From Bacillus sp. V3B (GTDB lineage: Bacteria > Bacillota > Bacilli > Bacillales > Cytobacillaceae): a DNA stretch of 64,000 nucleotides. A program made the position numbers and the translations under genes. The notes below the pieces were generated by a model. The model had not been told where the DNA came from. It worked only from the letters and a program-made list of their open reading frames with translations, and searched no databases. Below, piece by piece: positions 52,521-61,646 of the stretch. The DNA lies in contig NZ_JAETXM010000012.1 in assembly GCF_024494465.1 (NCBI RefSeq), positions 60,569 through 124,568 on the forward strand, given 5' to 3'. Position 1 is the first letter of the stretch; every line of letters begins with the position of its first letter.

Positions 52521-52664
52521 TTTAAAAGTTCATAAAGTCTTTTAAGTACAAACCGATCGATCATGAACAGACTATTAACTGATTAGTTAGTTTACCCATT
52601 TGATACGGTAAAAAATTTTCAGTTGCATTTATTCTTAATTAAATAATCTTTATTCCGAGATATT

Positions 52665-53063
52665 TTAGAATAAAAAAACATCTAGAGCATATTGACCAGG
52701 ACCTGTTAAAACTACACCAATCGTTACCGCTATTAAGATTAAATTATATTCATATCCATTTTCTGTTGCCCACAATCCATTTGGACCATGTACCTTAACG
52801 ATCGCCATGACCATTGTTCCTGCAATCATAATGCCAGCAAGGGATGTAAGAAGTCCTGAAGCAAACAAAAGTCCTCCAATAAGTTCTGTCAGTCCTGCAA
52901 GGAAAGCCATTGTTACTCCTGGTTTAATTCCAATAGATTCAAACCAACCACCTGTGCCTTTTACTCCGTGACCCCCAAACCATCCAAATAATTTTTGAGC
53001 ACCATGACCAACAAATAACAAACCAACTACCAATCGAATGATTAATAAACCAATATCTATCAT
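52665..53063 (-). CDS. mhqP: DoxX-family protein, MhqP-like
   Basis: 132 residues, four helices: RLVVGLLFVGHGAQKLFGWF at the start, FLAGLTELIGGLLFASGLLT in the middle, and VTIGVVLTGPGQYALD at the end. This matches the short DoxX type found beside mhqO in Bacillus. An MhqR box lies 26 bases upstream of the ATG, and TAGGAGG precedes it. Expected to respond to quinones and hydroquinones. Confidence 0.87.
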   Translation of the reverse strand: MIDIGLLIIRLVVGLLFVGHGAQKLFGWFGGHGVKGTGGWFESIGIKPGVTMAFLAGLTELIGGLLFASGLLTSLAGIMIAGTMVMAIVKVHGPNGLWATENGYEYNLILIAVTIGVVLTGPGQYALDVFLF

Positions 53064-53087
53064 CTTTAAATCCTCCTAAGTTGTTTT

Positions 53088-53549
53088 TTATCTCGAGTTC
53101 GAGATATTTTGCCTAAAAACTCCTGCTTCTACTCTATTATTTACTTTTTTCAAAAGCTTTACGATTGTCTCTGCCTCATCATAATTTAATGATCCAAACA
53201 TGTAATCCACCAGTTCTTGATGATCCGGCATGACTTTGTTCATTAAATCCATTCCAGCATCCGTTAATGTCACATGTATGGCTCGTCGATCATCAGGACA
53301 AGCTTTTCGATTTAACAAACCTTTTTGTTCTAATTTATCGATAACATAGGTCATTGAACCACTAGAAATGAGTATGCTATTACCTATCTGCTGAATGGTT
53401 TGCTTCCCCTTAAGATAAAGTACTTCTAAAACAGAAAATTCGGTAATGCTTATCTTATTATTGATCATTTCCATCCTTATTCGCTCCTGGATTGCTTTGG
53501 ATGTTTGCATTAATACCAGATAAGGCTGATTTGTACATTTTCCTTCCAT
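53088..53549 (-). CDS. mhqR: MarR-family repressor, MhqR-like
   Basis: 153-residue MarR winged-helix dimer: ISITEFSVLEVLYLKGKQTI, GNSILISSGSMTYVIDKLEQ (recognition helix) and KACPDDRRAIHVTLTDAG (wing). It precedes the DoxX/dioxygenase genes, and the operator TATCTCGAGTTCGAGATA overlaps its own stop codon. Related to B. subtilis MhqR (YkvE), which senses quinone-like electrophiles. A weaker box-like AATATATCTTGAATTAAG stands 60 bases upstream, suggesting autoregulation. Confidence 0.85.
   Translation of the reverse strand: MEGKCTNQPYLVLMQTSKAIQERIRMEMINNKISITEFSVLEVLYLKGKQTIQQIGNSILISSGSMTYVIDKLEQKGLLNRKACPDDRRAIHVTLTDAGMDLMNKVMPDHQELVDYMFGSLNYDEAETIVKLLKKVNNRVEAGVFRQNISNSR
53089..53106 (-). 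promoter_or_regulatory. MhqR-type operator
   Basis: TATCTCGAGTTCGAGATA is an 18-bp near-perfect palindrome matching the MhqR box (TATCTCgaattCGAGATA). It lies between mhqR and mhqP and overlaps the last codons of mhqR. Confidence 0.85.
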
Positions 53550-53787
53550 TTAAGCACCTCTAAACCATTTAACTTCAAATACAATATATTTAATTAATAT
53601 ATCTTGAATTAAGTTATTTTTAATATAGCCTTATATTAATACTTTCATTCTTTTGTGTCAATAACCTTTTTATATTTAAGTATTTTTCTTCAATTTTGCT
53701 GAAACAACCTCTAATACAAAAACATAATCTTCGTTACCAGAGGTTACTTTTAAAGGGTCATAGTTGAATAGGTTTTTAAAAGTCCTT

Positions 53788-54399
53788 CTATTTCAAAGAA
53801 CCAAGATAATATCCTCCAAGAAAAATAGTCACAATAAGGATAAAATGAATAATTGCCCAACCAAGTCTACCGAATTTCAAATGATTAATATTGATGGGCT
53901 TTCTTAAACCTTTAGGAATGATGATACCTCCAACCCATTCAAAAACTAGAAGGTATATCCACCACCATGTATAAGAATCCCAAAAATCCCACTTAAAGTT
54001 ATATTTGATTAGTCTTGTATTTGTTAATGCCCATGTTTCAAAAAAAATTCCTATATGAATAATGGTCCAATAAAAAGGTATTTTCCACCCCCATTTCTCT
54101 GGACTATAACGAACTGATAATAGAACCATTATGGGAAAGGATAATGTAATTACAGTTATAGGCATCATTTCAAGGGTAGGAAATAATAAATATGGAAATG
54201 AGTAAAAATCCAATTTCACAAATATATAGCAAAGAATGTTTCCGACTAAAGCCGATAAAATAAATAATAAACCGTATCTATTCTTATCTAATCTTAAAAA
54301 AGAAATAAGAAACAAAAAGCCAATGATAAGAACAATAATATAGATAAAAGATTCGGCATTAAAACCAATATTTACATATTCAGTTAGCATTTTATACAC
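53788..54399 (-). CDS. CBO0543-family membrane protein
   Basis: 203 residues with about six hydrophobic helices. KWDFWDSYTWWWIYLLVFEW followed by VGGIIIP is a mark of the CBO0543 family of unknown function common in spore formers. Acidic/aromatic pattern in the third helix region (YSFPYLLFPTLEMMP). ATG 54399 has only a weak AGGGAA site. Monocistronic. Confidence 0.7.
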   Translation of the reverse strand: MYKMLTEYVNIGFNAESFIYIIVLIIGFLFLISFLRLDKNRYGLLFILSALVGNILCYIFVKLDFYSFPYLLFPTLEMMPITVITLSFPIMVLLSVRYSPEKWGWKIPFYWTIIHIGIFFETWALTNTRLIKYNFKWDFWDSYTWWWIYLLVFEWVGGIIIPKGLRKPININHLKFGRLGWAIIHFILIVTIFLGGYYLGSLK

Positions 54400-54544
54400 A
54401 TTTCCCTACCTAATTTTTTATGGTTATGAGAGTAGCATTCTTAATTAGGAATAAGACTTCAAGGGTAAGCAGTTTGTTAAGAATGCCATCTTTGACTTAA
54501 GGATGGAGTACTCTTAAATTAATGTCTTATTCTCATTGATGTAA

Positions 54545-54579
54545 GAAAAAGGAAAGCACCGTACTTTGCTTGCCTTTTT
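54545..54579 (-). terminator. Terminator of the DUF3231 gene
   Basis: AAAAAGGAAAGCA and TGCTTGCCTTTTT pair with one mismatch; TTTC follows. It lies 70 bases after the DUF3231 stop. Confidence 0.6.
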
Positions 54580-54650
54580 CGTCGCAGTTTAGGCCACTCT
54601 TATTAATAAACAGAAAAACACATTATCACTTTTCATCGAGCTTCATGGCA

Positions 54651-55655
54651 TTAGTTCTGTATTAATTGGTCACGGTCATCTGCTTGTGGAGGTTCCTCCA
54701 TCCAACCGTGTTTAATCATAATATTGGCTCCATCTTCAGCATACAGTGAAATTTCTGGAATTAAAGACGCATATTTCAATCCTATATCTCTTCTTGGACT
54801 TGCTGCCATGGCCATTCCATAATTCCCGATCCCTGCCGCAATCATTCCTGATATATGAAACATGATTAATTTATCCGAAAAAATGCTTGTTATCGTATCT
54901 AAAACAGCTGAATCCCAGCTCATAGGGGTCGGCAAATCTTCTTTTATTAAAAACTCACTGAATATATCGATGTGTTTTTGAGCGATTTGTCTCCCTCTTA
55001 ACAAAAATTGTTTCACTTCTTCCTTTTGAGCAACCTGAGCAAACCCTGTTATTAGTGCTTTCCCAATTGAATTCGTTTGAACATTTAAAAATAAATGACT
55101 GATCTCTACTGCAGTAATCGACCTCTTTTTTCCAAAGAACCCAGCTAAAAATTGTTGTCTCTCTACAAAATCCACCTTATCAGGAGTAGAGATAAAAGGA
55201 GGCTTTATATAGGTTCCTTGTTTTAACATTAAATCGCGTGTCAGGTCTTGTAACGCTACACTTTTCTTTAGTATACGCTTATGAAAAGAAACCATATCTG
55301 GACGTGTAGCCAATCCTAGTGCCGCACTACTAGCTGCCATGGCAAGAATAGACATTTGTCGTAAATACATTAAGAAAAAAGTATCTGTAAAGAGTCTTGG
55401 AGCTTTTGGATTTACGTCTTGATCCGTGAATCCGATAGGTATAGGGAACCCCTCTTTTGTAAACATCTCCTGCATGATCGAAAGGTTCTCTTTAGCCACA
55501 TTCAATGTAAATTCAATAACAGGGCGTACTTCCTCATCTTCCACTTTTTCTAAGAAATATGTAGTCATACAGACTCCTAGTGTATCGTTTATATATTGGA
55601 CCCATAAAGTAGCCATTTCCGCAGAAGTTAACCGCATCTTTGTTTTATCTTCCAT
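54651..55655 (-). CDS. DUF3231-family protein
   Basis: 334 residues made of two related helical halves of about 165 residues each. Each starts with a motif around LTSAEMATLWVQYINDTLGV and ITAVEISHLFLNVQTNSIGK. Each continues with a KEDLPTPMSWD- or KEGFPIPIGFTD-like segment, as in the ferritin-like DUF3231 proteins of Bacillus. No membrane segment or signal. Function unknown; spore-related expression is reported for relatives. GGGGGAT site before ATG 55655. Confidence 0.83.
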   Translation of the reverse strand: MEDKTKMRLTSAEMATLWVQYINDTLGVCMTTYFLEKVEDEEVRPVIEFTLNVAKENLSIMQEMFTKEGFPIPIGFTDQDVNPKAPRLFTDTFFLMYLRQMSILAMAASSAALGLATRPDMVSFHKRILKKSVALQDLTRDLMLKQGTYIKPPFISTPDKVDFVERQQFLAGFFGKKRSITAVEISHLFLNVQTNSIGKALITGFAQVAQKEEVKQFLLRGRQIAQKHIDIFSEFLIKEDLPTPMSWDSAVLDTITSIFSDKLIMFHISGMIAAGIGNYGMAMAASPRRDIGLKYASLIPEISLYAEDGANIMIKHGWMEEPPQADDRDQLIQN

Positions 55656-56165
55656 TTATATCCCCCACCTTCCTAAACCAAGAAAGAATTTCCATTGTAT
55701 TGAATAACAGCTTAGAATCGTACATTGATAAATCTTCCTCCTATTATGTATCTTAGTAAACAGTATTACCTATATTTGGGGAAAATATGGGGATTAATTA
55801 AGATTGCACATCCCTTTTTGACATGGTTAAGGTTTTACAAAAAGGCTTTGTTACATCATATTGTTGCTGCTACAAAGGCCTTTGGTGTACACGTTCAGCT
55901 ACGTTATTCATTCGAATAAAACACGCTGCCCATGCACACCAAAGGCCATTTTCAACCATAATCATTAACGCAGCCTACAAAAAAAAGCTTGTTTTGAAAA
56001 AAATTTGATCAAAACAAACTTTTAATCTATTCAATTGAAGCATTCTTTCATAAAGAAGACTTCCATCCCTTTTCCAATTGCTCTTGATTCACGAGTCTTT
56101 TTAATTGCCAAATTTGTCATTCCGTCATAACCATTGAAGCATCTTGAATCGTTGCTAACGTCTCA
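55656..56165. other. Gene-free stretch with an inverted repeat
   Basis: GGCCTTTGGTGT at about 55878-55889 and ACACCAAAGGCC at about 55936-55947 are 12-bp perfect arms around CACGTTCAGCTACGTTATTC. At 56050-56068 ATAAAGAAGACTTCCAT repeats the flank of the hairpin family at 38380-38397. The minus-strand text TIQDASMVMTE near 56100-56155 may be the tail of a lost gene. Confidence 0.35.
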
Positions 56166-56702
56166 CTAAAATCCGTAAGCTCTAGAGGAAAAATACTCCT
56201 TATTCGGTACTCGTCCTCTTTTTTCTTCTCTTTCTAACCTGGAGCCGAAGCCTCCTTCAGTAGGTAAATCAGGTCTACGAATAACTAAAACATCACATTT
56301 AGCTGAACGTACGATTGCTTCAGATACGGAACCAATTAAGAAACGTTCAACAGCATTTAGCCCCGTAGCCCCACACATAATTAAATCAGCCCCGACTAAG
56401 TGAGCAAGCTCTTTCGTGATGATCTTTTTTGGAGAACCATATTCGATTACTACCTTTACGTTTTTAACACCTTCAGCCTCGGCTTTTGCCTTGTAGCTAT
56501 TTAAAAGTTCTTCTGATCGCTGCTGTATATCTGAACGGTCAACAATTGAACGGTCATAAGCTTCGAATGAACTATCGATTACGTTTACAATGTTTAATAT
56601 GGAAGATTCGTTACGTTTTGCAACATCGATTGCTTTGATAAATGCGTATTCAGCTTCTTTTGAACCGTCTACAGCTACTACAATACTTTTATAATGATTC
56701 AT
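56166..56702 (-). CDS. Universal stress protein (UspA family)
   Basis: 178 residues. IVVAVDGSKEAEYAFIKAID opens the fold; ATP-binding type motif GATGLNAVERFLIGSVSEAI followed by VRSAKCDVLVIRRP is complete, so it should bind ATP. A C-terminal tail of about 35 residues (GGFGSRLEREEKRGRVPNKE) exceeds the usual 140-150 residues. GAAGGAG lies before ATG 56702. Monocistronic. Confidence 0.9.
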   Translation of the reverse strand: MNHYKSIVVAVDGSKEAEYAFIKAIDVAKRNESSILNIVNVIDSSFEAYDRSIVDRSDIQQRSEELLNSYKAKAEAEGVKNVKVVIEYGSPKKIITKELAHLVGADLIMCGATGLNAVERFLIGSVSEAIVRSAKCDVLVIRRPDLPTEGGFGSRLEREEKRGRVPNKEYFSSRAYGF

Positions 56703-56843
56703 CTGCCATAATCTCCTTCTAACATGATTTCAAGCTATTCTATCTGTAAAAGATGCTTACATGTAGATTCAGTGCATGGTAATGGAAATTCTGTACCTTG
56801 TGTAAAGAATCAGTTATATTTATTTAAGATTTTATCTTGAGAC

Positions 56844-57056
56844 TCATGGGGCTCTTTCATAAATAAAGACAAACGATGAGTCATTCTTCTTTTCCATTTG
56901 GAAAGTGGTGATAAAGCGACCTTTTGAAAGGTTACGTACTTTTAAAATTTCGTTTAATCCTACACCTACATATCCGTTTTGCTGGAAAAGAGTTGTCGCG
57001 ATGTCGATTATCATCGATTTTTTATAAATTCCAACAGTTGATCTCATCCGTACCAA
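56844..57056 (-). pseudogene. TetR-family regulator stub, copy 1
   Basis: 70 codons: IIDIATTLFQQNGYVGVGLN then EILKVRNLSKGRFITTFQME corresponds to the TetR N-terminal helix-turn-helix of the LmrA/QacR type, with a frame change around GRFITTFQM where YHHFPNGKEEL is expected. The ligand domain is lost. CCAACCAGTCTGTTT upstream looks like its old operator and is repeated at 57874-57895. Confidence 0.65.
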
Positions 57057-57143
57057 CCAGTCTGTTTACTTACTATATCAAAACTTTTTTCTATAATGCA
57101 AGATTTTATTTTTTTTGTAAATTTTTCATGTATGAAAATATAT

Positions 57144-57173
57144 GAAAAAGACCACCGATTGGTGGTCTTTTTC
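57144..57173 (-). terminator. Terminator of the DUF2798 gene
   Basis: GAAAAAGACCACC and GGTGGTCTTTTTC form a 13-bp stem. Confidence 0.8.
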
Positions 57174-57204
57174 GGGCAACTAAAGCATCCTTTGTTAAAT
57201 AATG

Positions 57205-57714
57205 TTATTCTACCGTCATCGTTGCATAATTTTTTTTATCTTGATGAACATGCATTTTCACCATCACAAATCTTGCAATTGGTTGAATCACTAAGCTTTC
57301 TGCAATGATAACAATCACGAAGTTTCGTGGCCAATTTGTTAAGAAATTGTTAAAGATTTCAGAACTAAAACCATTCCCTACAATATCGCCGATAAATGTC
57401 ATGGCCATTGACATTCCAAATACGGTAAAAATAATACGGAATAAAATTTTGGCATTAAAGCTATCCGTTGGTTTAGTAAATTTTTCAACTAAAGCTTCTG
57501 CAATACGACCGATAACAGCTGGTTCAATAATCATAACAATAATCCACATAATCGGTAAAGTCTTCAAAATGGTTAAGGCAACCTCTCCCGTGAATTCGTC
57601 AACACCGAGAATGACATTTAATGATGTCATTAATATAACGGTCAATGTAGAAATGATTGTACCGTACAATAGACCCTCTTTTCTGTTTCTTGGTAATCTT
57701 ATATCTTGTTTCAT
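57205..57714 (-). CDS. DUF2798-domain membrane protein
   Basis: 169 residues with two repeated halves, each containing paired helices: EGLLYGTIISTLTVILMTSL then NVILG, and LFRIIFTVFGMSMAMTFIGD. DUF2798 proteins are small membrane proteins of unknown function, often under a TetR repressor. GGAAAG site before ATG 57714. Both flanks carry TetR N-terminal stubs, so it has lost its regulator. Confidence 0.8.
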   Translation of the reverse strand: MKQDIRLPRNRKEGLLYGTIISTLTVILMTSLNVILGVDEFTGEVALTILKTLPIMWIIVMIIEPAVIGRIAEALVEKFTKPTDSFNAKILFRIIFTVFGMSMAMTFIGDIVGNGFSSEIFNNFLTNWPRNFVIVIIAESLVIQPIARFVMVKMHVHQDKKNYATMTVE

Positions 57715-57777
57715 TTTTTTCTTCCTTTCAAAAAAGTATTTTAAATCGTACCGCTACATGATTTGGCGTTTTAAAAA

Positions 57778-57900
57778 CATTTAATCCTACACCCAAATAT
57801 CCTTTTTGCTGGAAAAGCGATGTCGATTATCATCGATTTTGTATCCATTCCCGTAGTAGACCTCCTCCGTACCAACCAGTCTGTTTTAAACTATATCAAA
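57778..57900 (-). pseudogene. TetR-family regulator stub, copy 2
   Basis: Nearly repeats 56954-57075: TAATCCTACACCCAAATATC, TTTTTGCTGGAAAAG, GATGTCGATTATCATCGATT and CCGTACCAACCAGTCTGTTT. It contains only the operator, start region and about 30 codons, with an internal deletion of GTTGTC and further drift. Confidence 0.65.
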
Positions 57901-57979
57901 TTAACATTTTATAAGTCAATAATTTTTTAACTCTCTAATAGTATCAGTATTCACAATTTAGACACAATTATTGGTGTAT

Positions 57980-58481
57980 CCCCATGCCCATCAAGCTAAG
58001 GAATCAGGTAGATGAAACACAGCCGCATCTAAAACCCGAATGCGTTCGAAAACAGAAATCATATCTGAAGATAACGCTTGTGTCACACAGAGTTTCTGTG
58101 TAAGGAGAGAAGTAAAGACTTCTCGAAGGAAGGCAACAGCTGCTGGATTAAAGCATGGATTTAGTCCCTCTTGGCTCATGAGTACGCCCGTCGAAGTCTC
58201 TAAACGACTACATAGTTGCGGGCTAAGCCAAACAAACGCAAAGGGCAATAAGTTCGTCTGCTTGATATTTACTAGATCGCTGTACAAAGCCCACTTGTTT
58301 GGCGATGTCTTGTGGGACTACTAGAGATAGACGATGTTGTAATTCTTGTGAGAATAGAAGTAATGTTTCAGAAAGCGAGAGATCCATGAAAAAACGCCAT
58401 CCTCTTCAAGTATTTTACTGAAAGAATAACGTTTTTTTCACTTTGGGGGAAATTCGTTTTGTTAGCTTGATGGGCATGGGG
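57980..58481 (-). mobile_element. IS4-like insertion sequence, internal-deletion derivative (502 bp)
   Basis: Perfect 20-bp terminal inverted repeats CCCCATGCCCATCAAGCTAA at 57980-57999 and its complement at 58462-58481. The minus strand codes the transposase N-terminus (ATG near 58388: SETLLLFSQELQHRLSLVVP, KQVGFVQRSSKYQADELIAL). A frame change follows, then ETSTGVLMSQEGLNPCFNPA and VFERIRVLDAAVFHLPDSLA, ending abruptly at the right-hand repeat. The DDE catalytic core is deleted. No clear target duplication. Confidence 0.75.
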
Positions 58482-58798
58482 TTTGTCCAAAAAATCAAGA
58501 TTTTCTGAACAATACCTTAGCATATGTTTTGACTGGTAGGACCCCTATTACTCGCTCTAAAATTCTGATCAAATCTCTTCCTTCCTTAACAACTCCATCA
58601 TGAATTCATTTTTCTCTTTGGATTCAGCAACATGAAATTAAGAGGGAAAAGAAATAAAGTGAGTAAAGCTGGTTTAGCATTTATACAACTGTTAATACTA
58701 AATACAGTCCAAAACGAATAAATGAAAGAACTAATTGAAAAATAAGAGATTGCCTTTTTTTGGGGGATTTCATTATTTATATTGTGAGGTGACTAGCA
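58482..58798. other. Intergenic, upstream of the germination operon
   Basis: No gene is seen. AT-rich DNA that should contain the forespore promoter of the ger operon; I could not fix a sigma-G -35/-10 pair with confidence (AATACTA near 58697 is one candidate -10). Confidence 0.3.
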
Positions 58799-60415
58799 CT
58801 GAAATCACGAGTTCCGACCTCCTTAAAAAAATTATTAAAAGATAAACAGGTTGCAAAATCAAACAAGCAATCTATAAAAAATCAGGATATACAGTCCCAA
58901 TCAACGAATCAAATATCAACCGATCTTAAGTACAATATCGACCATATTAAGAAAACATTAGGAAATAGTTCGGACATCGTTACAAGAGAATTTCTAGCGG
59001 GTGAAAATGGAGATCTTAAATTAGAGATTATTTTTACTGATGGTCTTTCTGATAAAACCTTTATTCAGGATTTTATTCTAAAAACACTCATCGTTGATAT
59101 TCGAGATGCACAATTAAATTCCAATAAGGACCATTCATCTAATGTTTTTGATTTGATTAAATCCCATTCCCTTCCCATCGGAGAGATAAAAGAGATTAGT
59201 GATTTTAAAAAGCTTTTTTCTCATTTGCTATCTGGTGACACCATCATGTTAGTCGATGGGTTTTCAAAGGGATTTACCCTCAGCTCAAGAGGGTGGGAGG
59301 ATCGGGGCGTGCAGGAGCCCTCCTCCCAAACCGTTGTAAGAGGACCAAAAGATGGATTTTCAGAGACACTAAGGACGAATACAGCCTTAATCCGTCGGAG
59401 AATTAAAGATCCGAATCTATGGATGGAAACCAAACAAGTTGGAACGAAAACGCAAACAGACGTTGCAATCATGTATTTAAAGGGAGTTGCCAATGATAAA
59501 ATCGTCAAAGAAGTACAAAGTCGTATTAACCGGATTAATATTGATTCTATCCTTGAAAGTGGTTACATAGAAGAGCTGATTCAGGATAACCACTATTCCC
59601 CGTTTCCAACAGTTTTTAATACGGAAAGACCGGACGCAGTTGCCTCGGCGATTTTAGAAGGAAGAATTGCGATTCTTGTCGACGGAACACCCTTTGTGCT
59701 GATTGTTCCTGCTCTATTTGTCCACTTCTTCCAATCAAGCGAAGATTATTATCAAAGGGCGGATATCGCATCATTCGTACGTTTACTACGGTATTTTGCT
59801 TTTTTCCTGGCCTTGCTGACACCATCAGCCTATATCGCGGTAACAACGTTTCACCAAGAAATGTTGCCGACCCAATTGCTGACCAGCCTTGCTGCCCAGC
59901 GTGAGGGTGTTCCTTTTCCAGCATTTATTGAGGCGGTTCTGATGGAGGCAACCTTTGAAATCTTGCGTGAGGCAGGGATTCGAATGCCTAGAGCGGTTGG
60001 TTCAGCGATATCGATTGTCGGAGCTTTAGTTATCGGGCAAGCAGCTGTTGAGGCGGGAATTGTTTCAGCAACAATGGTGATTGTCGTTTCGTTAACAGCA
60101 ATCTCAAGCTTTGTCTCTCCAACCTTTAATATGGCAATTGCAGCGAGACTGATACGGTTTCCGCTCATGATTCTTGCTGCATCATTCGGTTTGTTTGGAA
60201 TTCTGTTAGGACTTATTGTAATGGTCCTTCATTTAAATAGTTTAAGATCGTTCGGAATCCCCTATTTAGCTCCGAATGCACCATTTATTTTACAAGACCA
60301 AAAGGACAACTTTGTTCGACTGCCGCGTTGGTCACTTCATACGCGGCCGCGCTTAATTAATCAAAAAAATTTAGATCGGGAAGATACACCGCCTCCAAAA
60401 CCACCAAACTCGTAA
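58799..60415 (+). CDS. gerKA: Spore germinant receptor A subunit (GerA family), CTG start
   Basis: A subunit of a nutrient germinant receptor in the spore inner membrane. About 538 residues: an N-terminal Gln/Asn/Ser-rich region and soluble N-domain (residues 1-250; DTIMLVDGFSKGFTLSSRGW, VVRGPKDGFSETLRTNTALI), then a membrane half with EDYYQRADIASFVRLLRYFA and PAFIEAVLMEATFEILREAG. No ATG, GTG or TTG exists in frame before 59153, yet coding-quality text continues upstream to CTG 58799, with GAGGTGA seven bases before it. Starting at 59153 would remove 118 conserved-domain residues, so CTG (or another rare codon) is the start. Order A-C-D-B resembles gerK. Confidence 0.88.
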   Translation: MKSRVPTSLKKLLKDKQVAKSNKQSIKNQDIQSQSTNQISTDLKYNIDHIKKTLGNSSDIVTREFLAGENGDLKLEIIFTDGLSDKTFIQDFILKTLIVDIRDAQLNSNKDHSSNVFDLIKSHSLPIGEIKEISDFKKLFSHLLSGDTIMLVDGFSKGFTLSSRGWEDRGVQEPSSQTVVRGPKDGFSETLRTNTALIRRRIKDPNLWMETKQVGTKTQTDVAIMYLKGVANDKIVKEVQSRINRINIDSILESGYIEELIQDNHYSPFPTVFNTERPDAVASAILEGRIAILVDGTPFVLIVPALFVHFFQSSEDYYQRADIASFVRLLRYFAFFLALLTPSAYIAVTTFHQEMLPTQLLTSLAAQREGVPFPAFIEAVLMEATFEILREAGIRMPRAVGSAISIVGALVIGQAAVEAGIVSATMVIVVSLTAISSFVSPTFNMAIAARLIRFPLMILAASFGLFGILLGLIVMVLHLNSLRSFGIPYLAPNAPFILQDQKDNFVRLPRWSLHTRPRLINQKNLDREDTPPPKPPNS

Positions 60416-60446
60416 ACAAAGGCATATGATTCAAGGGGGATAAAGT

Positions 60447-61640
60447 GTGAAAAAAACAATTTGTTTATTTATTATATTTCTTTTTATGGTCGTTTTTTTG
60501 AGCGGATGCTGGAGTAGAAAAGAGTTAAACGAACTCGCCATTGCTGTTGCTTTAGGGATTGATAAAACAGAAGATGGATATCTTGTAACCGTCCAAATTA
60601 TTAATCCCTCAGAGCTCGCTGGTCAAGTCAAGTCTGGACGCACGGAAATTGTAAGATTCACGAAAACAGGAGATACGGTATTTGAGGCAGGGAGAATGTT
60701 ATCCACAGACGCACCGAGAAGAATTTATTTAGCCCATCTTCGTCAAATTATTTTTGGCGAGGAACTAGCAAGGGAAGGAATTGGAAAAACTCTCGATATG
60801 CTTTCAAGACATCATGAAATGCGGACGGATTTCTATATTACGGTCGCCAAGGGAAGCACCGCTTCCGAAATTTTGAATGTTCAAACTGCTCTAGAACCCA
60901 TGCCAGCGAATAAACTTTTTAGTGCCTTGCAAAATTCTGAAGAGATTTGGGCCCGAACAAAAGCCGTTCAATTGGATGAGTTAATCACAAGTATTACGAG
61001 CAAAGGAAAAGAACCTGTATTAACAGGGATTTACATATACGGTGATCCTAAATCTGGCAGTAAGTTTTCCAATGTACAAGATGTTTCACCTGAATCCGGA
61101 CTAAGAATCGACGAAATTGCTGTTTTTAAACAGGATAAACTTTTAGGGTGGGTAAGCAGTGATGAAAGTAAGGGTTTTAATTATGTAACAGATAATGTAA
61201 AAAGTACTGTTGAAAACATACCGTGTGAAGATGGGAAAATTACGATTGCAACGATTCGCTCCAAAACAGATGTCAAAGGAAAGATTGAAAATGGAAAACC
61301 GAAAATCGACATTCAAGTCACTTCAGAAGGAGATATTGGTGATGTTCAGTGTAAGGTTGATTTATCAAAACCAAAAACCATTAGAGATTTAGAAGAGAAA
61401 TACAAAAACAATATAAAAGATAAAATGGAAAAAGCAATCAATCGTGCTCAAGAGGATTTTCAAAGCGATATTTTTGGTTTCGGCGAAGCGATTCATCGAG
61501 GTGATCCGAAAGCATGGAGACGTCTTGAACCAAATTGGGAACAAGAATTTGCAAATTTAGAAGTAAGCATTAATGTAAAAGCAGAGATTCGCCGGTTAGG
61601 CACGGTTACAGAATCCTTTCAAAAAGAAATCAAGGAGTAA
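60447..61640 (+). CDS. gerKC: Spore germinant receptor C subunit, lipoprotein
   Basis: 397 residues, Ger(x)C family. Lipobox FLSGCWSRKELNELAI, with Cys at about residue 21, followed by the family signature AVALGIDKTEDGYLVTVQII. Later AGRMLSTDAPRRIYLAHLRQ and PMPANKLFSALQNSEEIWAR, then the C-terminal domain. Start GTG 60447 with GGGGGAT eight bases upstream, 31 bases after gerKA. It is lipidated by Lgt and exposed on the outer face of the spore inner membrane. Confidence 0.92.
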   Translation: MKKTICLFIIFLFMVVFLSGCWSRKELNELAIAVALGIDKTEDGYLVTVQIINPSELAGQVKSGRTEIVRFTKTGDTVFEAGRMLSTDAPRRIYLAHLRQIIFGEELAREGIGKTLDMLSRHHEMRTDFYITVAKGSTASEILNVQTALEPMPANKLFSALQNSEEIWARTKAVQLDELITSITSKGKEPVLTGIYIYGDPKSGSKFSNVQDVSPESGLRIDEIAVFKQDKLLGWVSSDESKGFNYVTDNVKSTVENIPCEDGKITIATIRSKTDVKGKIENGKPKIDIQVTSEGDIGDVQCKVDLSKPKTIRDLEEKYKNNIKDKMEKAINRAQEDFQSDIFGFGEAIHRGDPKAWRRLEPNWEQEFANLEVSINVKAEIRRLGTVTESFQKEIKE

Positions 61641-61646
61641 GAAACG

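Noticed and set aside
59221..60168. Several minus-strand ORFs opposite gerKA
   Set aside because: Antisense shadows of a conserved gene; no ribosome binding sites.
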